Of a stretch of 64,000 nt of DNA, positions 19,901 to 27,776 are shown in pieces. Location of the stretch: NCBI RefSeq assembly GCF_008728635.1, contig NZ_CP044285.1:1674001-1738000 (forward strand). The letters are read 5' to 3'. Under the pieces are notes generated by a model, which was given only the letters and a program-made list of their open reading frames with translations, was not told the origin of the DNA and did not search any database. Every line of letters begins with the position of its first letter. Positions within the stretch are counted from its first letter, which is position 1. The position numbers were made by a program, and so were the translations under genes. The DNA is from Hymenobacter baengnokdamensis (GTDB lineage: Bacteria; Bacteroidota; Bacteroidia; Cytophagales; Hymenobacteraceae).

Positions 19901-22385
19901 CGAGCAGCAAATCGCCGGGCTTGATGTCGGTGGCCGCCCCCGTAGCCGCCCCAACCGCGATGGACGTGGCGTTCACGGCCAGGGTCTGATTGGCCGCGGG
20001 GTAATAAGCGTTGGGGTTGGTGCTGATGGTTGGCGACAGGTCCTGCCCCGGCGTGGCGCACGCGGCGGCTAGGCCGGCCAGTCCCGTACGCGTAATAGTA
20101 GTAGCAACACTCGCGCTGTTATTGGTCAGGTCCTGGTCCGGGATGCTGGCGCTGCTGCTGTTTGCCGTAATCGTAATAGAGCTGGGAGAGCCCTGTGCAA
20201 CCAATGAAAAGCTGCTAATAGTGCTGGCCCCGGCTGCCAGGGCAAGCGTGTTGAAGGTAATTACGCCCGTGGTGGCATTGTAGCTGCCATTTGTCACCGA
20301 AACGCTGCTAAATGGCGGCTTGCTCGAAAGCGTTACCGTGGCAGCTACGTCGCTCACGGCGGCCCCGCTGCGGTTGGTAGTCGTTGTGTTATAAAAGCGC
20401 GTCTGGCCCTCCGCCGCCCTCGCCGGGCCCGAGATAAGTGTGGCCAGGTCGGCCCCGGCCGTCACGGGTATGGTATAGGTAGCCTGGTTGGAGGTGGCCC
20501 CCACATCGTCGGTAGCCAGGTAGCTAAAGGTAGCATTGCCTGCAAACGAGCCCACCGGCACAAACGTGAGTTGGTAGCCGGGACTGCTGGTTGTGGCCGA
20601 CGTCGGCACCGGGAAGGTGGTACCTGCCGTGGCGGCTGTGGTGCTGCCGTTTATATAAACAGAGCCTTGCGTGCTCGGGTTCGGCACGCTCACCAGTGTG
20701 TACGAAACGATAGTCGTGTTGCCAGTGCTCGCATCGGCGTCGCTGGCATTGAGCGGGGCAATGGCGGTGGGCGTGGTAGTACTGCTCAGAATAGCCGTCG
20801 GGTTGGTTACGGCGTTGGCTACCGGGGCAGTATTCTGAGTGGTGCGCGTAGCCGCCTGGTTGTTGGCCGTGTTGGGGTCGAGGGCGGTAGCGCTCACGTT
20901 GCTGATGGCGCTTACGCCGCCCGCACTGGCCGGCGGCATGGTAAAGCTCACCACGTTGGCGACCGAGCCGTTCACGGCCAGGTTGGTGCTGGTGGGCAGC
21001 GTCAGCACCCCCGTTGTGCTGTTGTAGGCAGCGCCGGCCGCTACGCCGTTCAGCAGCACATTGGGGGTGTAGCCCGACGCCGTGGGCAGCGTCAGGGTCA
21101 GCGTGGGCGTCACGCTCGTAGGCACGTCAGTGTTGCCGTTGTTGGTGGTCGTTACGGTGTAGCTTACCGAGGTGCCGGCCCGCGCCCGGGGCTGGTTATT
21201 AGCGATAGTGGTCTGAATATCAGCCTGAGCGCACCAGGCCATCGATGGAAATACAATCAGCTGGCTGGCCGGGTCCGACTGGGTAGTGGCCGTATTGCGG
21301 TACGTCATCACGAGCCGGGTAATCGGCTGCGGAAATGAGGCCAGCACGTCGGTAGCGGCCGAAGCGGCACTATTAGCCGTGCCCGTAAAGATATTGTTGC
21401 TGTAGGTGTTAGTGCTGCCCGTCGAGACGTTGGCCGCCGGAATGGTAACCAGGTTATTGCTGACATCATATCCCTGCAGCGTCAGCTGGTCGATGTAGCC
21501 CGTGCCGTTATCAATATCGCCAATCGAGAGCGTAAAATTGGCCAGCGCCCGGCTGAAGGTAAAGGTGGTCGTGGTCGTGGTCGCGGCCGTCGAGGTATAA
21601 TCCTCAGCCCATACCAGACCCTTGCCCGGCATGGCCGCCTGGTCCGATACAAAGAAAATATCGGTCGTGGTCGGCGAGGCAGCGTAGGGCGTCCCGGTTG
21701 GGTTGGCGGTAATCGTTACGCCATCAATAACAACCGAGCGGTTCACCTTCCAGTCTTCGCCCTCCGTGCGGGCGTAGTAGCTCAGCACGTTGGCCTGGCC
21801 CGTGCCCGCACCACATACTGCTTTACTCACCGGCACCCCGTAGGTAGTAGCCGTTGAAACGTTGCCGAGGTTGTCTTTGGCCTTGTACTGAAACACGGCC
21901 GTGCCAAAGTAGCCCGCTACCGGCTTGAACGTAAGGTTACCGGCATTGGCGGCCGCAATCACCGTGGTAGTCGTAATGGCTGTGCCATTCAGCTTCAGCA
22001 CCCCCGCCGCTGCGGGCGGTAGCGTCGATACTGTGTACGATACAATTGAATTGCCGGCGTCGGCCGTGGCGGCCAGCGGCACGGCCAGCGGTGTATCACC
22101 GTACGTGTTCAGCACAATCTGGCTGGTGCGGGCCAGCGCTACCGGCACGGCCTGTACGCTGGCCGTGCCATTCAGCCCCTTGGCAGAAGTGGCTTTGGGG
22201 CCCGCGACGCGCACCACCGTCTTATCAGACGGCGTGAATACGTCGGCTCCGCCCGATTGCGCACGGGCTAGTTGGCTAATAAGCCCGAAGGCGAGTAGCC
22301 ACCAGGCGCCGCGTAGTCGCCGGCGTCGGTTGGCCCCCCGACTAGCCCAGGCTGCTGGGCAAAGAATATGTAGTAATTTCTGCAT
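13923..22385 (-). CDS. Giant T9SS-secreted protein with DUF11-like repeats and a glycine-rich domain
   Basis: The protein has 2820 residues. The signal peptide spans residues 1-43 (WWLLAFGLISQLARAQ). A cadherin-like unit is at about 95-185 and a C-type 'choice-of-anchor' region at about 190-385. Eleven DUF11/conserved-repeat units follow: two before the glycine-rich part (about 390 and 650) and nine after it (about 1260-2400). Each opens with '.AD....I.GP' and contains 'NNGP..A..V..T..LP.G.....' and 'G.YD..TG.VTFP'. The glycine-rich part (about 1020-1230) reads GGGGGGNGARGGHGG and similar. Near 2410-2520 lies another cadherin-like unit, near 2640-2740 the usual pre-sorting domain, and at the end a T9SS type A domain (YPNPAQASTTLDL...LRSGTYQLII). 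It is an exported surface fibre or adhesin (inference); no enzyme motif is seen. Confidence 0.88.
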   Translation of the reverse strand: MQKLLHILCPAAWASRGANRRRRLRGAWWLLAFGLISQLARAQSGGADVFTPSDKTVVRVAGPKATSAKGLNGTASVQAVPVALARTSQIVLNTYGDTPLAVPLAATADAGNSIVSYTVSTLPPAAAGVLKLNGTAITTTTVIAAANAGNLTFKPVAGYFGTAVFQYKAKDNLGNVSTATTYGVPVSKAVCGAGTGQANVLSYYARTEGEDWKVNRSVVIDGVTITANPTGTPYAASPTTTDIFFVSDQAAMPGKGLVWAEDYTSTAATTTTTTFTFSRALANFTLSIGDIDNGTGYIDQLTLQGYDVSNNLVTIPAANVSTGSTNTYSNNIFTGTANSAASAATDVLASFPQPITRLVMTYRNTATTQSDPASQLIVFPSMAWCAQADIQTTIANNQPRARAGTSVSYTVTTTNNGNTDVPTSVTPTLTLTLPTASGYTPNVLLNGVAAGAAYNSTTGVLTLPTSTNLAVNGSVANVVSFTMPPASAGGVSAISNVSATALDPNTANNQAATRTTQNTAPVANAVTNPTAILSSTTTPTAIAPLNASDADASTGNTTIVSYTLVSVPNPSTQGSVYINGSTTAATAGTTFPVPTSATTSSPGYQLTFVPVGSFAGNATFSYLATDDVGATSNQATYTIPVTAGADLATLISGPARAAEGQTRFYNTTTTNRSGAAVSDVAATVTLSSKPPFSSVSVTNGSYNATTGVITFNTLALAAGASTISSFSLVAQGSPSSITITANSSSASIPDQDLTNNSASVATTITRTGLAGLAAACATPGQDLSPTISTNPNAYYPAANQTLAVNATSIAVGAATGAATDIKPGDLLLVIQMQGADIDATNTDSYGDGQPGSGGFGNLSTNFTAGQYEYVKVLGSAPTVTAAAGGTIQLATGLKFSYQNADATTSAGQRRFQVVRIPQYQNLTVSGTIAPAAWDGKTGGLLALDITGKLSFAPGARLDASGKGFRGGAGQRLKGTTGTTNLDYRAPAPASGTTQVGAHAMKGEGIVGTPRYVNNGTSLFDTGVDGYPNGSSARGGPGNAGGGGTDGDATANTMNSGGGGGGNGARGGHGGNTWSSNAATGGESGLPLDLVSTNRLILGGGGGAGSSNDGTGDGSLTGYASSGAAGGGIVLVRTGSVAGFGSILANGASASSTVANDGSGGGGAGGAILVTANNTASLGQLSLSATGGNGGSNTATAAQGPYGPGGGGGGGVILTNAAPGSLAVAGGANGTTAGGVAFNAEAGTVGLSNTQVSTSIANSAAGINCSTDVLAVVTAPATAAAASTATATVTFANNGGQPAASVTQVVTLATGDKYKPVTGVVATGSISISSPDPTTGNVTVTYPAQSSLAGGTSTPYNISFTVPGTASVTTTAAITTATGEPVTDNNTSSATTSITGYADVVAGISGLSTMNAGRQTGIYSLVFANNGPAAASNVRMTATLPAGVAAANVFFPDGTTYPYDASTGIITFPSVASMPTRDARFYRVSFIAPVLPEGASVTVQNAIVTDSQQDSGSGSGTAPDNASIGATINSVADVASIVTPQASTVTAGATGTFNVTFINYGPSLSTGVTRRVLLPPGLLNVTASNGGTYDPATGIVSYATSPDLAPNANASSTVTFTAPARGPVTATSNMNDATIFSGQSDNNQGTATISVTPVADVTTTLSGPTAVVAGNLATFTVLTANSGPATAVSAAAAVVQTVQLPANLAGVFASNNGSYDAPSGVVTFPAVPVLLSGATIYNTVSFAAPASGFTATANVTTATAESNSNNLYTAPATTSSPATTDQANIFTKAAPSDKNVAPGTPVSFTITTGNNGPQAATGVVQQVSLPVGLTGVSLSGGGTYTPATGVATFAIGSLVSGTSVTNTITLAAPAAGPIAALASVSAATSDPVPGDNTATSTIDVNLLTDVATTLIAPSTASAGQVVTLTVNTINNGPVPATNVVQTVTIPAGLDPQLVTSTGGGTYAPASGVITFPAIASQDANNVVTNTITYKMPAVKSTDTNNSTTFANTATVSTTTPESVRTNNTVAVATAVKWNTDIVVSVNGPAAPILGNPATYAVSFTNNGPAEALSITPVLRITTYLGTVVASGGGVYDQTTGIITFPTITNQAVGAAGTVTQTVTITVPDRPIIGAAGVANVSRATNDPILSNNAGGPIAVVQPATSTQVDLQTTITATDSNNAPITTQQAGQPVVFTVVATNAGTVASTMQERVSLPAGLSVVVRDATNSVLAGAYDAATGVVTFPSILNQMGGTSSTYHITVNNPLNDPLVATALIDGVYSDPVASNNQQSVSVAIQPVADVAIQLSGPAQTLPGSVATYQVIALNNGPSPANSVSQTVQLPTGLTDVTASGGGTYDPTRGLVTFPGIAKQSVGGPGTVANTISFTFPTTAQTLTATISTTTTEVTGGTANNTSPVLTTLANQLPVANARFNRLQLPAGNTADALPLSAISGIDLDGAVASFTVTTLPAAAAGVLALNGTPVAAGQSVALADISKLTFDPAATFVGNAFFAFTATDNLSGVSRPALYEIAIGQDNASMYTNTPLKGGANQYQNGDVIANVVDANGSAYSSAAALTDNGVRTAGVASGSLAPGLELDAATGQVRVLDRQLLVAGTYPVGIRTVDANGGITTQTVNLQIGNYPLPVVLTSFTATAAGVDGQLRWTTAQELTNSGFGVERSFDGLRFETLSFVAGAATSAPAHRYAYDDAGVGQQHPGAVYYRLQQLDQSGKASYSPVQVVTFGLPALPMQVSLYPNPAQASTTLDLTQLPAGPYQVTLLDATGRVVQVLSLAGGLPHQLAVAGLRSGTYQLIIQNTTLRVIQRLLKE

Positions 22386-22490
22386 AAAAATTTATAAAAG
22401 GGGAATACTAGAAGGGCAATAGCTCGGTAGTGGCTTACACTGCGCGTTAGCAGTTGAATAAATAGCGGTTTTAATTCCGCTTTTTCTCCT

Positions 22491-22584
22491 AGAGCAGTTT
22501 CCGAATCCGGGTACCGGGCGGGCGGCCGGGGTTGAGCCGGCAGCCGGCACCAGCCAAGCTGTACACAGACCTGAAACTTGCGCT
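22491..22584. repeat. MITE-like short inverted-repeat element, copy 2
   Basis: The left end AGAGCAGTTTCCGAATCCGG and the right end CCAAGCTGTACACAGACCTG plus AAACTTGCGCT match the two ends of the element at 8916-9034 with several differences. Its own ends are imperfect inverted repeats of each other. It lies about 110 bases upstream of the giant gene (start 22385), between that gene and the LuxR regulator. Confidence 0.5.
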
Positions 22585-22630
22585 TAAAGCACAAATTTCC
22601 AAAGCGTTTCGCCGGTGCCTCCTACCTATA

Positions 22631-22818
22631 CCTACCCTATTTGCGGGTCATGGGCCGCCGGGCCGCACCAGGCAGGCTCAGGCGCTCCTTGTCGCTGTTC
22701 CCGTCGCTTTTATTCCGGATCGCGGTTGAGCCTCAGTCAGCTGGCTGGGCCCGCCGACCTTGGCCGGCAAAAAGTATTTTTAGGCAATTCCGGGCCTTAG
22801 ACCCGCAAATAGGGTAGG
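22631..22818. repeat. 188-bp unit bounded by perfect 19-bp inverted repeats
   Basis: CCTACCCTATTTGCGGGTC at 22631-22649 recurs exactly inverted at 22800-22818. The 150 bases between are GC-rich and show no gene. It could be a second small mobile element or a long-range structure in the leader of the LuxR gene. No clear target duplication is visible. Confidence 0.6.
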
Positions 22819-22991
22819 CGCTACGCCCGGCGCCTGGCTACCTATTAGGTACTTTTGCCCTTATAATACCTATCTACCGTACATAATCTATCCACTATTT
22901 TCCGTGTCCAGGTGGCTCTGGCCGGGCCCTTGCTGCAGGGCCGGCTTTGCCGGATGCGCTGAGTGAAGCATCTTCTATTATTAGCAAAAAT

Positions 22992-23624
22992 ATGATATCT
23001 CTATACCTTGCCATAGTTGAAGATGATTCGACCGTCCTGAAAGTCCTCAAAGCTTATTTCCGGCAGCAGCCCGAGATTCACGACATTCTGGCAGCCGACT
23101 CAATTGAGGACTTGCTGGAGCAGCTCGAAGATTCGCTGGTGCCACACGTAATGCTGCTGGATATCGGGCTGCCCGGCATCAGCGGCACCGAGGCCCTGCC
23201 GCTGCTCAAGGAAAAATTTCCGACTATGGAAGTTATTATGCTCACCGCCTACGAAGACGTGGAGCATATATACCAGGCGCTATGTAGTGGGGCCACGGGC
23301 TACATGGCCAAGTACACGCCCTTGCCTCAGCTCAAAGAAGCGGTGCTGGAGGTGGCGCGGGGCGGGGCGCCCATGAGCCGCAATGTAAGCCGCAAGGTGC
23401 TTTCGCACTTCCGGCCCACGCCCACTACTCATTCCGAGCTGCTGACCCCGCGCGAGCGCCAGGTGCTGCAAGGCATAGTAGATGGCCTCAGTGACAAGGA
23501 GATATCGCAGCGACTCGATTTGTCGACCCTCACTATCCGTACCCACGTCAAGCACATTTACCGCAAAATGAGGGTCAATAGCCGCACGCAGCTGCTGAGT
23601 CAGCACCTGCGCGGAATCATTTAA
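22992..23624 (+). CDS. NarL/LuxR-family response regulator
   Basis: The 210-residue protein has an N-terminal receiver domain with the acidic pair E10-D11-D12, the phosphoacceptor Asp57 in LLDIGLPG, Thr in MLTAYED and Lys in AKYTP. A GerE/LuxR helix-turn-helix follows at about 145-205 (LTPRERQVLQGIVDGLSDKEI...TIRTHVKHIYRKM). It binds DNA once phosphorylated. I chose ATG 22992 over an in-frame ATG at 22947 because the receiver fold begins directly at ISLYLAIVEDD. No kinase is adjacent, so it is an orphan; a cytosolic kinase elsewhere probably drives it. TACTTTTG at 22850-22857 is a weak -7 promoter candidate. Confidence 0.9.
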   Translation: MISLYLAIVEDDSTVLKVLKAYFRQQPEIHDILAADSIEDLLEQLEDSLVPHVMLLDIGLPGISGTEALPLLKEKFPTMEVIMLTAYEDVEHIYQALCSGATGYMAKYTPLPQLKEAVLEVARGGAPMSRNVSRKVLSHFRPTPTTHSELLTPRERQVLQGIVDGLSDKEISQRLDLSTLTIRTHVKHIYRKMRVNSRTQLLSQHLRGII

Positions 23625-23837
23625 ATCTCTAAAGCAGCAGCGGGCCGGCGGGTAGTGCGTAGCTAATAGGCCTTGCCGGTAGCTGCCAGGCGCGCCCGAG
23701 AGTGCCAATGCCGACGATGTGCTGCTGGCGGCCCCGGGGCGTGGCTCCGGAGCCGGGTTCAAAACGAAGCGGCCCCAGCTGGCTTCAGCCTTATGCGGCC
23801 GGCGCACGTACTACCTGCCGGTAGTTTATCTTCGCCA

Positions 23838-24023
23838 ATGTCCGACTCTGCTCTTGCTGAATGCGTCGCCGTGCCGGCCGCCACCCTGCCGCTGCCCATT
23901 GGCCACTGGCTCGCGCTTACTATTGCCGAGGAAAGCCGGTTTGGGGGCATGTTGCGGCCCTGCGTGACCCCGACTCCGTTTATGCCGTATGAAGCTTTAA
24001 CACTCTCCAAGTTCTTGCTATGA
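23838..24023 (+). CDS. Small hypothetical protein, 61 residues
   Basis: ATG 23838 opens a 61-residue frame (MSDSALAECVAV ... ALTLSKFLL) that ends in an ATGA overlap with the following GAF gene, which suggests translational coupling. A -7-like box TATCTTCG ends about four bases before the ATG, so the message may be leaderless. The family is not recognised and no domain is visible. It could be a small partner of the GAF protein. The 210 bases before it hold nothing recognisable. Confidence 0.45.
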   Translation: MSDSALAECVAVPAATLPLPIGHWLALTIAEESRFGGMLRPCVTPTPFMPYEALTLSKFLL

Positions 24024-24591
24024 CTGTGACTTCCTCCGAAGCCGCCCGCCTGGCTGCGCTCAGGCGCTACGACATCCTGGATACGCCCCCGATGGCAGCC
24101 TAAACCGCCTGGCCGCGCTGGCAGCCAAGCTATTCAATATGCCTATCGCCATCATCAGCATGGTAGATGAAGACCGCATCTGGTTTAAGTCGCACCACGG
24201 CCTCGAGGCAGAGCAGATTGAGCGGGGTGGGGGCTTGTGCGACTCGGCTATTCTTTCTGAGGAAGTATACCTGGTGGAAGACACCCGGCGCGACCCCCGC
24301 ACGCTGACCAATCCACTGGTGGCGGGCGAGATGGGCCTGCGCTTTTATGCCGCGGCTCCGCTTACTACCCACGACGGCTACAAGCTGGGCACTTTCTGCC
24401 TCATCGACCAGAAGCCGCGCTACCTGAACCAGGACCAGAAGCTTATGCTGCAAGACCTGGCTACCATTGCGATGGATGAGATTGAGCTGCGCCTGGCGGC
24501 CCGCAACACGCTGGCGGCCAGTGCGCGCCGCATACAAGAGCTGGAGCAAGAGCTGTCCGCTACCCGCCCGGCCGCTCCGCAGAAGAAATAG
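24020..24591 (+). pseudogene. GAF-domain protein gene with a frameshift
   Basis: ATG 24020 starts MTVTSSEAARLAALRRYDILDTPP and then reaches a stop at 24101. Shifting by one base at the C-run 24086-24090 (five C where six would restore the frame) gives the expected DGSLNRLAALAAKLFNMPIAI and an uninterrupted GAF domain to 24591. That domain contains VDEDRIWFKSHHGLE, FYAAAPLTTHDGYKLGTFCLID and LATIAMDEIELRLAAR. Intact, it would be a roughly 190-residue single-GAF sensor of the kind that often precedes a kinase or regulator. It is either a true one-base deletion or a homopolymer sequencing error. The first 27 codons overlap the preceding small gene by ATGA. Confidence 0.75.
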
Positions 24592-24626
24592 CGCCCGCTT
24601 TCGGCCCGCCAGGCCCGGGCGGCTGG

Positions 24627-25628
24627 TCATTTTTGAGGCTCGGCGGCATCCAGGGCATCCTGGGCCCTTTGCAACTCCCGCTCGGTGTGGGCGCGATTTT
24701 GCTCGATTAGCCGCACCTTGCCGTGCTTGCTCGCCACCTGCACCGTCTGCACTACCTGGGCATAAGTATCAGCTTGTATCTCATCGCCATATGTTATGGT
24801 GTAGTACTTGGTAAACTCGGCACCTACGTAGAGTATGAGGGCCGAATAATAAACCCACACCAGCAGCACTACCAGGGTGCCAGCGGTGCCATAAGCCTTG
24901 TTCAAGTTGCTGTGGCCGAGGTAGTACGTAATACTGAATCGGCCCAGCATGAAGAGAGCAGCCGTGAACAGCGCACCCACGGCCACATCCCGCCATCGAA
25001 TGCGCGCATCGGGCAGCACTTTAAAGAGAATAGTATACAAGCCGCTGGTAAACAGTAGGCTAAGCACCAGGTCTGTCGCGTAGACGAGCCCGACCGACAC
25101 GTTGGGAGAATAAGTGCGCAGCCTGGCCAGCAGGCTCGCCAGCAGCAAGCTTAACCCCAGCGAAGCCAATAGAAGTACGCCCAGGGTAATGACTAGGGCG
25201 AAGGACAGCAGCCGGGTTCTGACTATCTGGAGCCAGCCTGCATCCGGCCGAAGCTTCAGGTGCCAGATGCTGTTTAGCGAGTCCTGAATTTCGGTAAATA
25301 CCGAAGTGGCGGCGAGAAGCAGCGTAACCAGGCCGATACTGGCGCCCAGCGGATGGTGGCCGTCCAGCGCGGCATACTGCATTATTTTGCGAAGCTGAAG
25401 TGCTGCCGCAGGCCCTATCACTTTCTGTATCTGCACAAAGAGCCCGCTTTCCACGCGTTGGCTGCCCCCAAAATACCCGCATACAAATACCACCACCAGC
25501 AGCATTGGCCCGAGGGAGAATAGGGTGTAATAGGCCAGCGAAGCACTAAGCCGGGGCACATTGTCGCGCAGAGCGCCCGCTGCCGTTTGCCGTAGCAGGT
25601 GCCAGACGCGCGTTGCCACTTTCTTCAT
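24627..25628 (-). CDS. YihY/virulence factor BrkB family membrane protein
   Basis: The 333-residue protein has six hydrophobic helices, the N-terminal pattern LSASLAYYTLFSLGPMLLVVV, and the later motifs TSVFTEIQDSLNSIW and GTAGTLVVLLVWVYYSALILYVGAEFTK that define the YihY/BrkB (formerly 'ribonuclease BN') family. The C-terminal 60 residues are a charged cytosolic helix. The function of the family is not settled; inner-membrane transport or flippase-like roles have been proposed. It is monocistronic and convergent with the GAF gene. Confidence 0.9.
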   Translation of the reverse strand: MKKVATRVWHLLRQTAAGALRDNVPRLSASLAYYTLFSLGPMLLVVVFVCGYFGGSQRVESGLFVQIQKVIGPAAALQLRKIMQYAALDGHHPLGASIGLVTLLLAATSVFTEIQDSLNSIWHLKLRPDAGWLQIVRTRLLSFALVITLGVLLLASLGLSLLLASLLARLRTYSPNVSVGLVYATDLVLSLLFTSGLYTILFKVLPDARIRWRDVAVGALFTAALFMLGRFSITYYLGHSNLNKAYGTAGTLVVLLVWVYYSALILYVGAEFTKYYTITYGDEIQADTYAQVVQTVQVASKHGKVRLIEQNRAHTERELQRAQDALDAAEPQK

Positions 25629-25829
25629 GAGCAGTGTGGATAGCGGAATAGCCTGGGTGCGCCGCTTCGCCGCAGCCGCGGAGCAGACCTGTCGAGGCTA
25701 ACCCAGGTTTCAGGAGTGGTTTACTCCGTACCCGCTATCCGTGTTACTGCTGCCTGGCTCATTTGGCGTGGTCCTGGTTGGCAAATGCCTTCGGCTTCGG
25801 GCACCGCCGCTTATTCGCGGAGCGCCGGA

Positions 25830-25857
25830 GCGGGCGACCTGACTTCTCGCCCGCCGC
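25830..25857 (-). terminator. Possible terminator hairpin after the amylase gene
   Basis: GCGGGCGA and TCGCCCGC form a perfect 8-base stem about 25 bases past the amylase stop codon. There is no T-run, so it is a weak candidate. The rest of 25629-25829 shows only an imperfect long inverted repeat (GGATAGCGG near 25638, CCGCTATCC near 25731) and no gene. Confidence 0.35.
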
Positions 25858-25880
25858 CGGTACTCTTCAGGCTTTCCGAC

Positions 25881-27776
25881 TCAACGCAGCTCCCATACCA
25901 GGGCCGTATAGGCCGGTACTGTGGCCGTTTGCAGGGTGGGTACTATAGCTTGCGTCAACACATCCATGGCCGAGGTGTAGCCGTGCAGGCGCTCCGCAAA
26001 GCGCGTCAGCGGCACCTTTTTCGCCGCCGGGTTGCAGTTGAGCATCACCAGCACGGTATGGCCCTGGGCATCGTGGCGGAAGTAGGTATATACCCCATCC
26101 TCGGGTACGAAGTGCGTCAGCTGGCCGGTTTGCAGCACTGGGTGGGTTTTCCGGTAGTTGGCCAGCTGACGCACGTACTCGTGCACGTCTTGCTGGGCGG
26201 AGGTACGGCCGGCGGTCGTAAAGGCATTGCGCGGGTCGCCGGGCCAGCCACCAGGAAAGTCTTCTCGCAGGAGACCGTCGGGGCAGCTGAAATTCTTCAT
26301 AAGTATCTCGGTGCCATAGTACAGCTGTGGGATGCCGCGCTCGGTGAGCAGCCAGGCCAGGGCCATCTTCTGCTTGCGCACGTCCTCACCCAGCACCGAG
26401 AACACCCGGTCTACATCGTGGTTGTCCAGGAAAATGACGTTGCGGCTCGCATCCTCGTACATCCAGTCGCCCTGTACCGCATAATAGAGCTTGCCCACGC
26501 CCTCGGCAAAACCAGGCGGCTTGGTGAGGCCCTCCAGTAGCGCATAGCGCAGCATAAAATCGATGGCCCCGGGCAGGTTGCTTTTGAAGCCGTTGATGGG
26601 CGGAAACACGTTACGGGTCCAGAACGCCTGCTGGGCTACGCCTTCAGCTTCCTGCATCCAGGTTTCGCCAAACATTCCCAGCTGCGGGTATTCATCGAGG
26701 ATAGCCTTGCCCCAGTTCATCAGAAAGGTAGGGTCGGAATATGTATAGGTATCCACGCGGTAGCCGTCCACGCCGGTGTACTCTACCCACCACAGAAAAT
26801 TCTGGATAAGGTAGGTGGCCACCAGCGGGTTTTCCTGGGCCGGGTCGGGCATGGTGGTGTCAAACCAGGTAGTGCTGAACAGCTGGCGGTCCAGCGCCGA
26901 AACGTGCGGGTCGTTCACCGTGCCGTTGCGGTAGTTGCCCCGCGTAAAGGTCGGCCACTGGTGAAACCAGTTTTTGGCCGGCTGGTCGAGCCACAGGTAG
27001 TTGAAGCTGCCCAGGTGGTTGAGCACCACGTCATGAATCACTTTCAAGCCTTGCTCATGGGCGTGCTGCACGAAGCGCACATAGTCCTCGTTGCTGCCGT
27101 AGTGCGGGTCTACGGCGTAGTAATCGGTGAGGGCATAGCCGTGGTAGCCCGCCTTGGGCATATTGTTATCGACCACCGGCGTGGGCCAGATAGCAGTCAC
27201 TCCCAGCTCTTTCAGGTAGCTAAAGTGTTGCTCAATACCCCGCAGGTCGCCCCCATGGCGGGCGTACATGGAGTCGCGGGCCACGCCGGGGGCGCGGTTG
27301 CCCGGCACCACGTCGTTGGCGGGGTCACCGTTGGCAAAGCGGTCGGGCATGAGCAGGTAAATAAAGTCGGCGCTGGTAATACCCTGCACCTTCGACCTGT
27401 CGCCGGGCGTAGTGCGGGCCCGCAGTTCGTAGGCATAGGTAAATTTCTGCCGGCCCCGGAATAGCAGCCGTAGGCGGCCAGGCTGGGCAGTGGGGCTGAT
27501 GGTGAGGTTGACGAGCAGATAATTGGGGCTTTCCAGGCGCTGAAAGCCATCCAGTATGACGCCGGGGTAGCCGGCCAGGCTTACCTGGCTGGCCGCTACG
27601 CCCGGCCCATGCACCAGCAGCTGTAGCTTCGGATTTTTCATACCTACCCACCAGAAGGTTGGGTCGATGCGGCTGATGGGTGGGCTGCCGGGGCTGGCTG
27701 CCGGGGCAAAAGCGGTAGCCGCCGGGCAGCAGCCCACGAAAAGTACCAGCACGAGGAGTAGTTTGGCAAAAGGCAT
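25881..27776 (-). CDS. GH13 alpha-amylase family enzyme (cyclomaltodextrinase/neopullulanase-like)
   Basis: The 631-residue protein has a signal peptide with a possible lipobox (LFVGC, Cys16-17). An N-terminal beta domain of about 110 residues (cyclomaltodextrinase-N type, FWWVGMKNPKLQLLVHG) follows, then the catalytic (beta/alpha)8 barrel. Conserved GH13 regions: I DVVLNH (about 249), II GYRVDTYTY with the nucleophile Asp (about 341), III FGETW with the acid/base Glu (about 370), IV FLDNHD (about 451). A C-terminal all-beta domain closes the chain. It should cleave alpha-1,4 bonds of maltodextrins or cyclodextrins in the periplasm or at the outer-membrane inner leaflet, as SusA does in Bacteroides. 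The neighbouring AraC regulator with a starch-binding-like domain supports a starch role. No SusC/SusD pair is in view. Confidence 0.9.
   Translation of the reverse strand: MPFAKLLLVLVLFVGCCPAATAFAPAASPGSPPISRIDPTFWWVGMKNPKLQLLVHGPGVAASQVSLAGYPGVILDGFQRLESPNYLLVNLTISPTAQPGRLRLLFRGRQKFTYAYELRARTTPGDRSKVQGITSADFIYLLMPDRFANGDPANDVVPGNRAPGVARDSMYARHGGDLRGIEQHFSYLKELGVTAIWPTPVVDNNMPKAGYHGYALTDYYAVDPHYGSNEDYVRFVQHAHEQGLKVIHDVVLNHLGSFNYLWLDQPAKNWFHQWPTFTRGNYRNGTVNDPHVSALDRQLFSTTWFDTTMPDPAQENPLVATYLIQNFLWWVEYTGVDGYRVDTYTYSDPTFLMNWGKAILDEYPQLGMFGETWMQEAEGVAQQAFWTRNVFPPINGFKSNLPGAIDFMLRYALLEGLTKPPGFAEGVGKLYYAVQGDWMYEDASRNVIFLDNHDVDRVFSVLGEDVRKQKMALAWLLTERGIPQLYYGTEILMKNFSCPDGLLREDFPGGWPGDPRNAFTTAGRTSAQQDVHEYVRQLANYRKTHPVLQTGQLTHFVPEDGVYTYFRHDAQGHTVLVMLNCNPAAKKVPLTRFAERLHGYTSAMDVLTQAIVPTLQTATVPAYTALVWELR

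Noticed and set aside
19392..20072. 226-codon plus-strand frame within the giant gene
   Set aside because: Antisense to the glycine-rich part of the T9SS protein; Gly codons on one strand give open Ala/Pro frames on the other.
23280..23807. 175-codon minus-strand frame over the LuxR regulator end
   Set aside because: The plus strand carries a complete LuxR HTH here; no start context or family resemblance on the minus strand.
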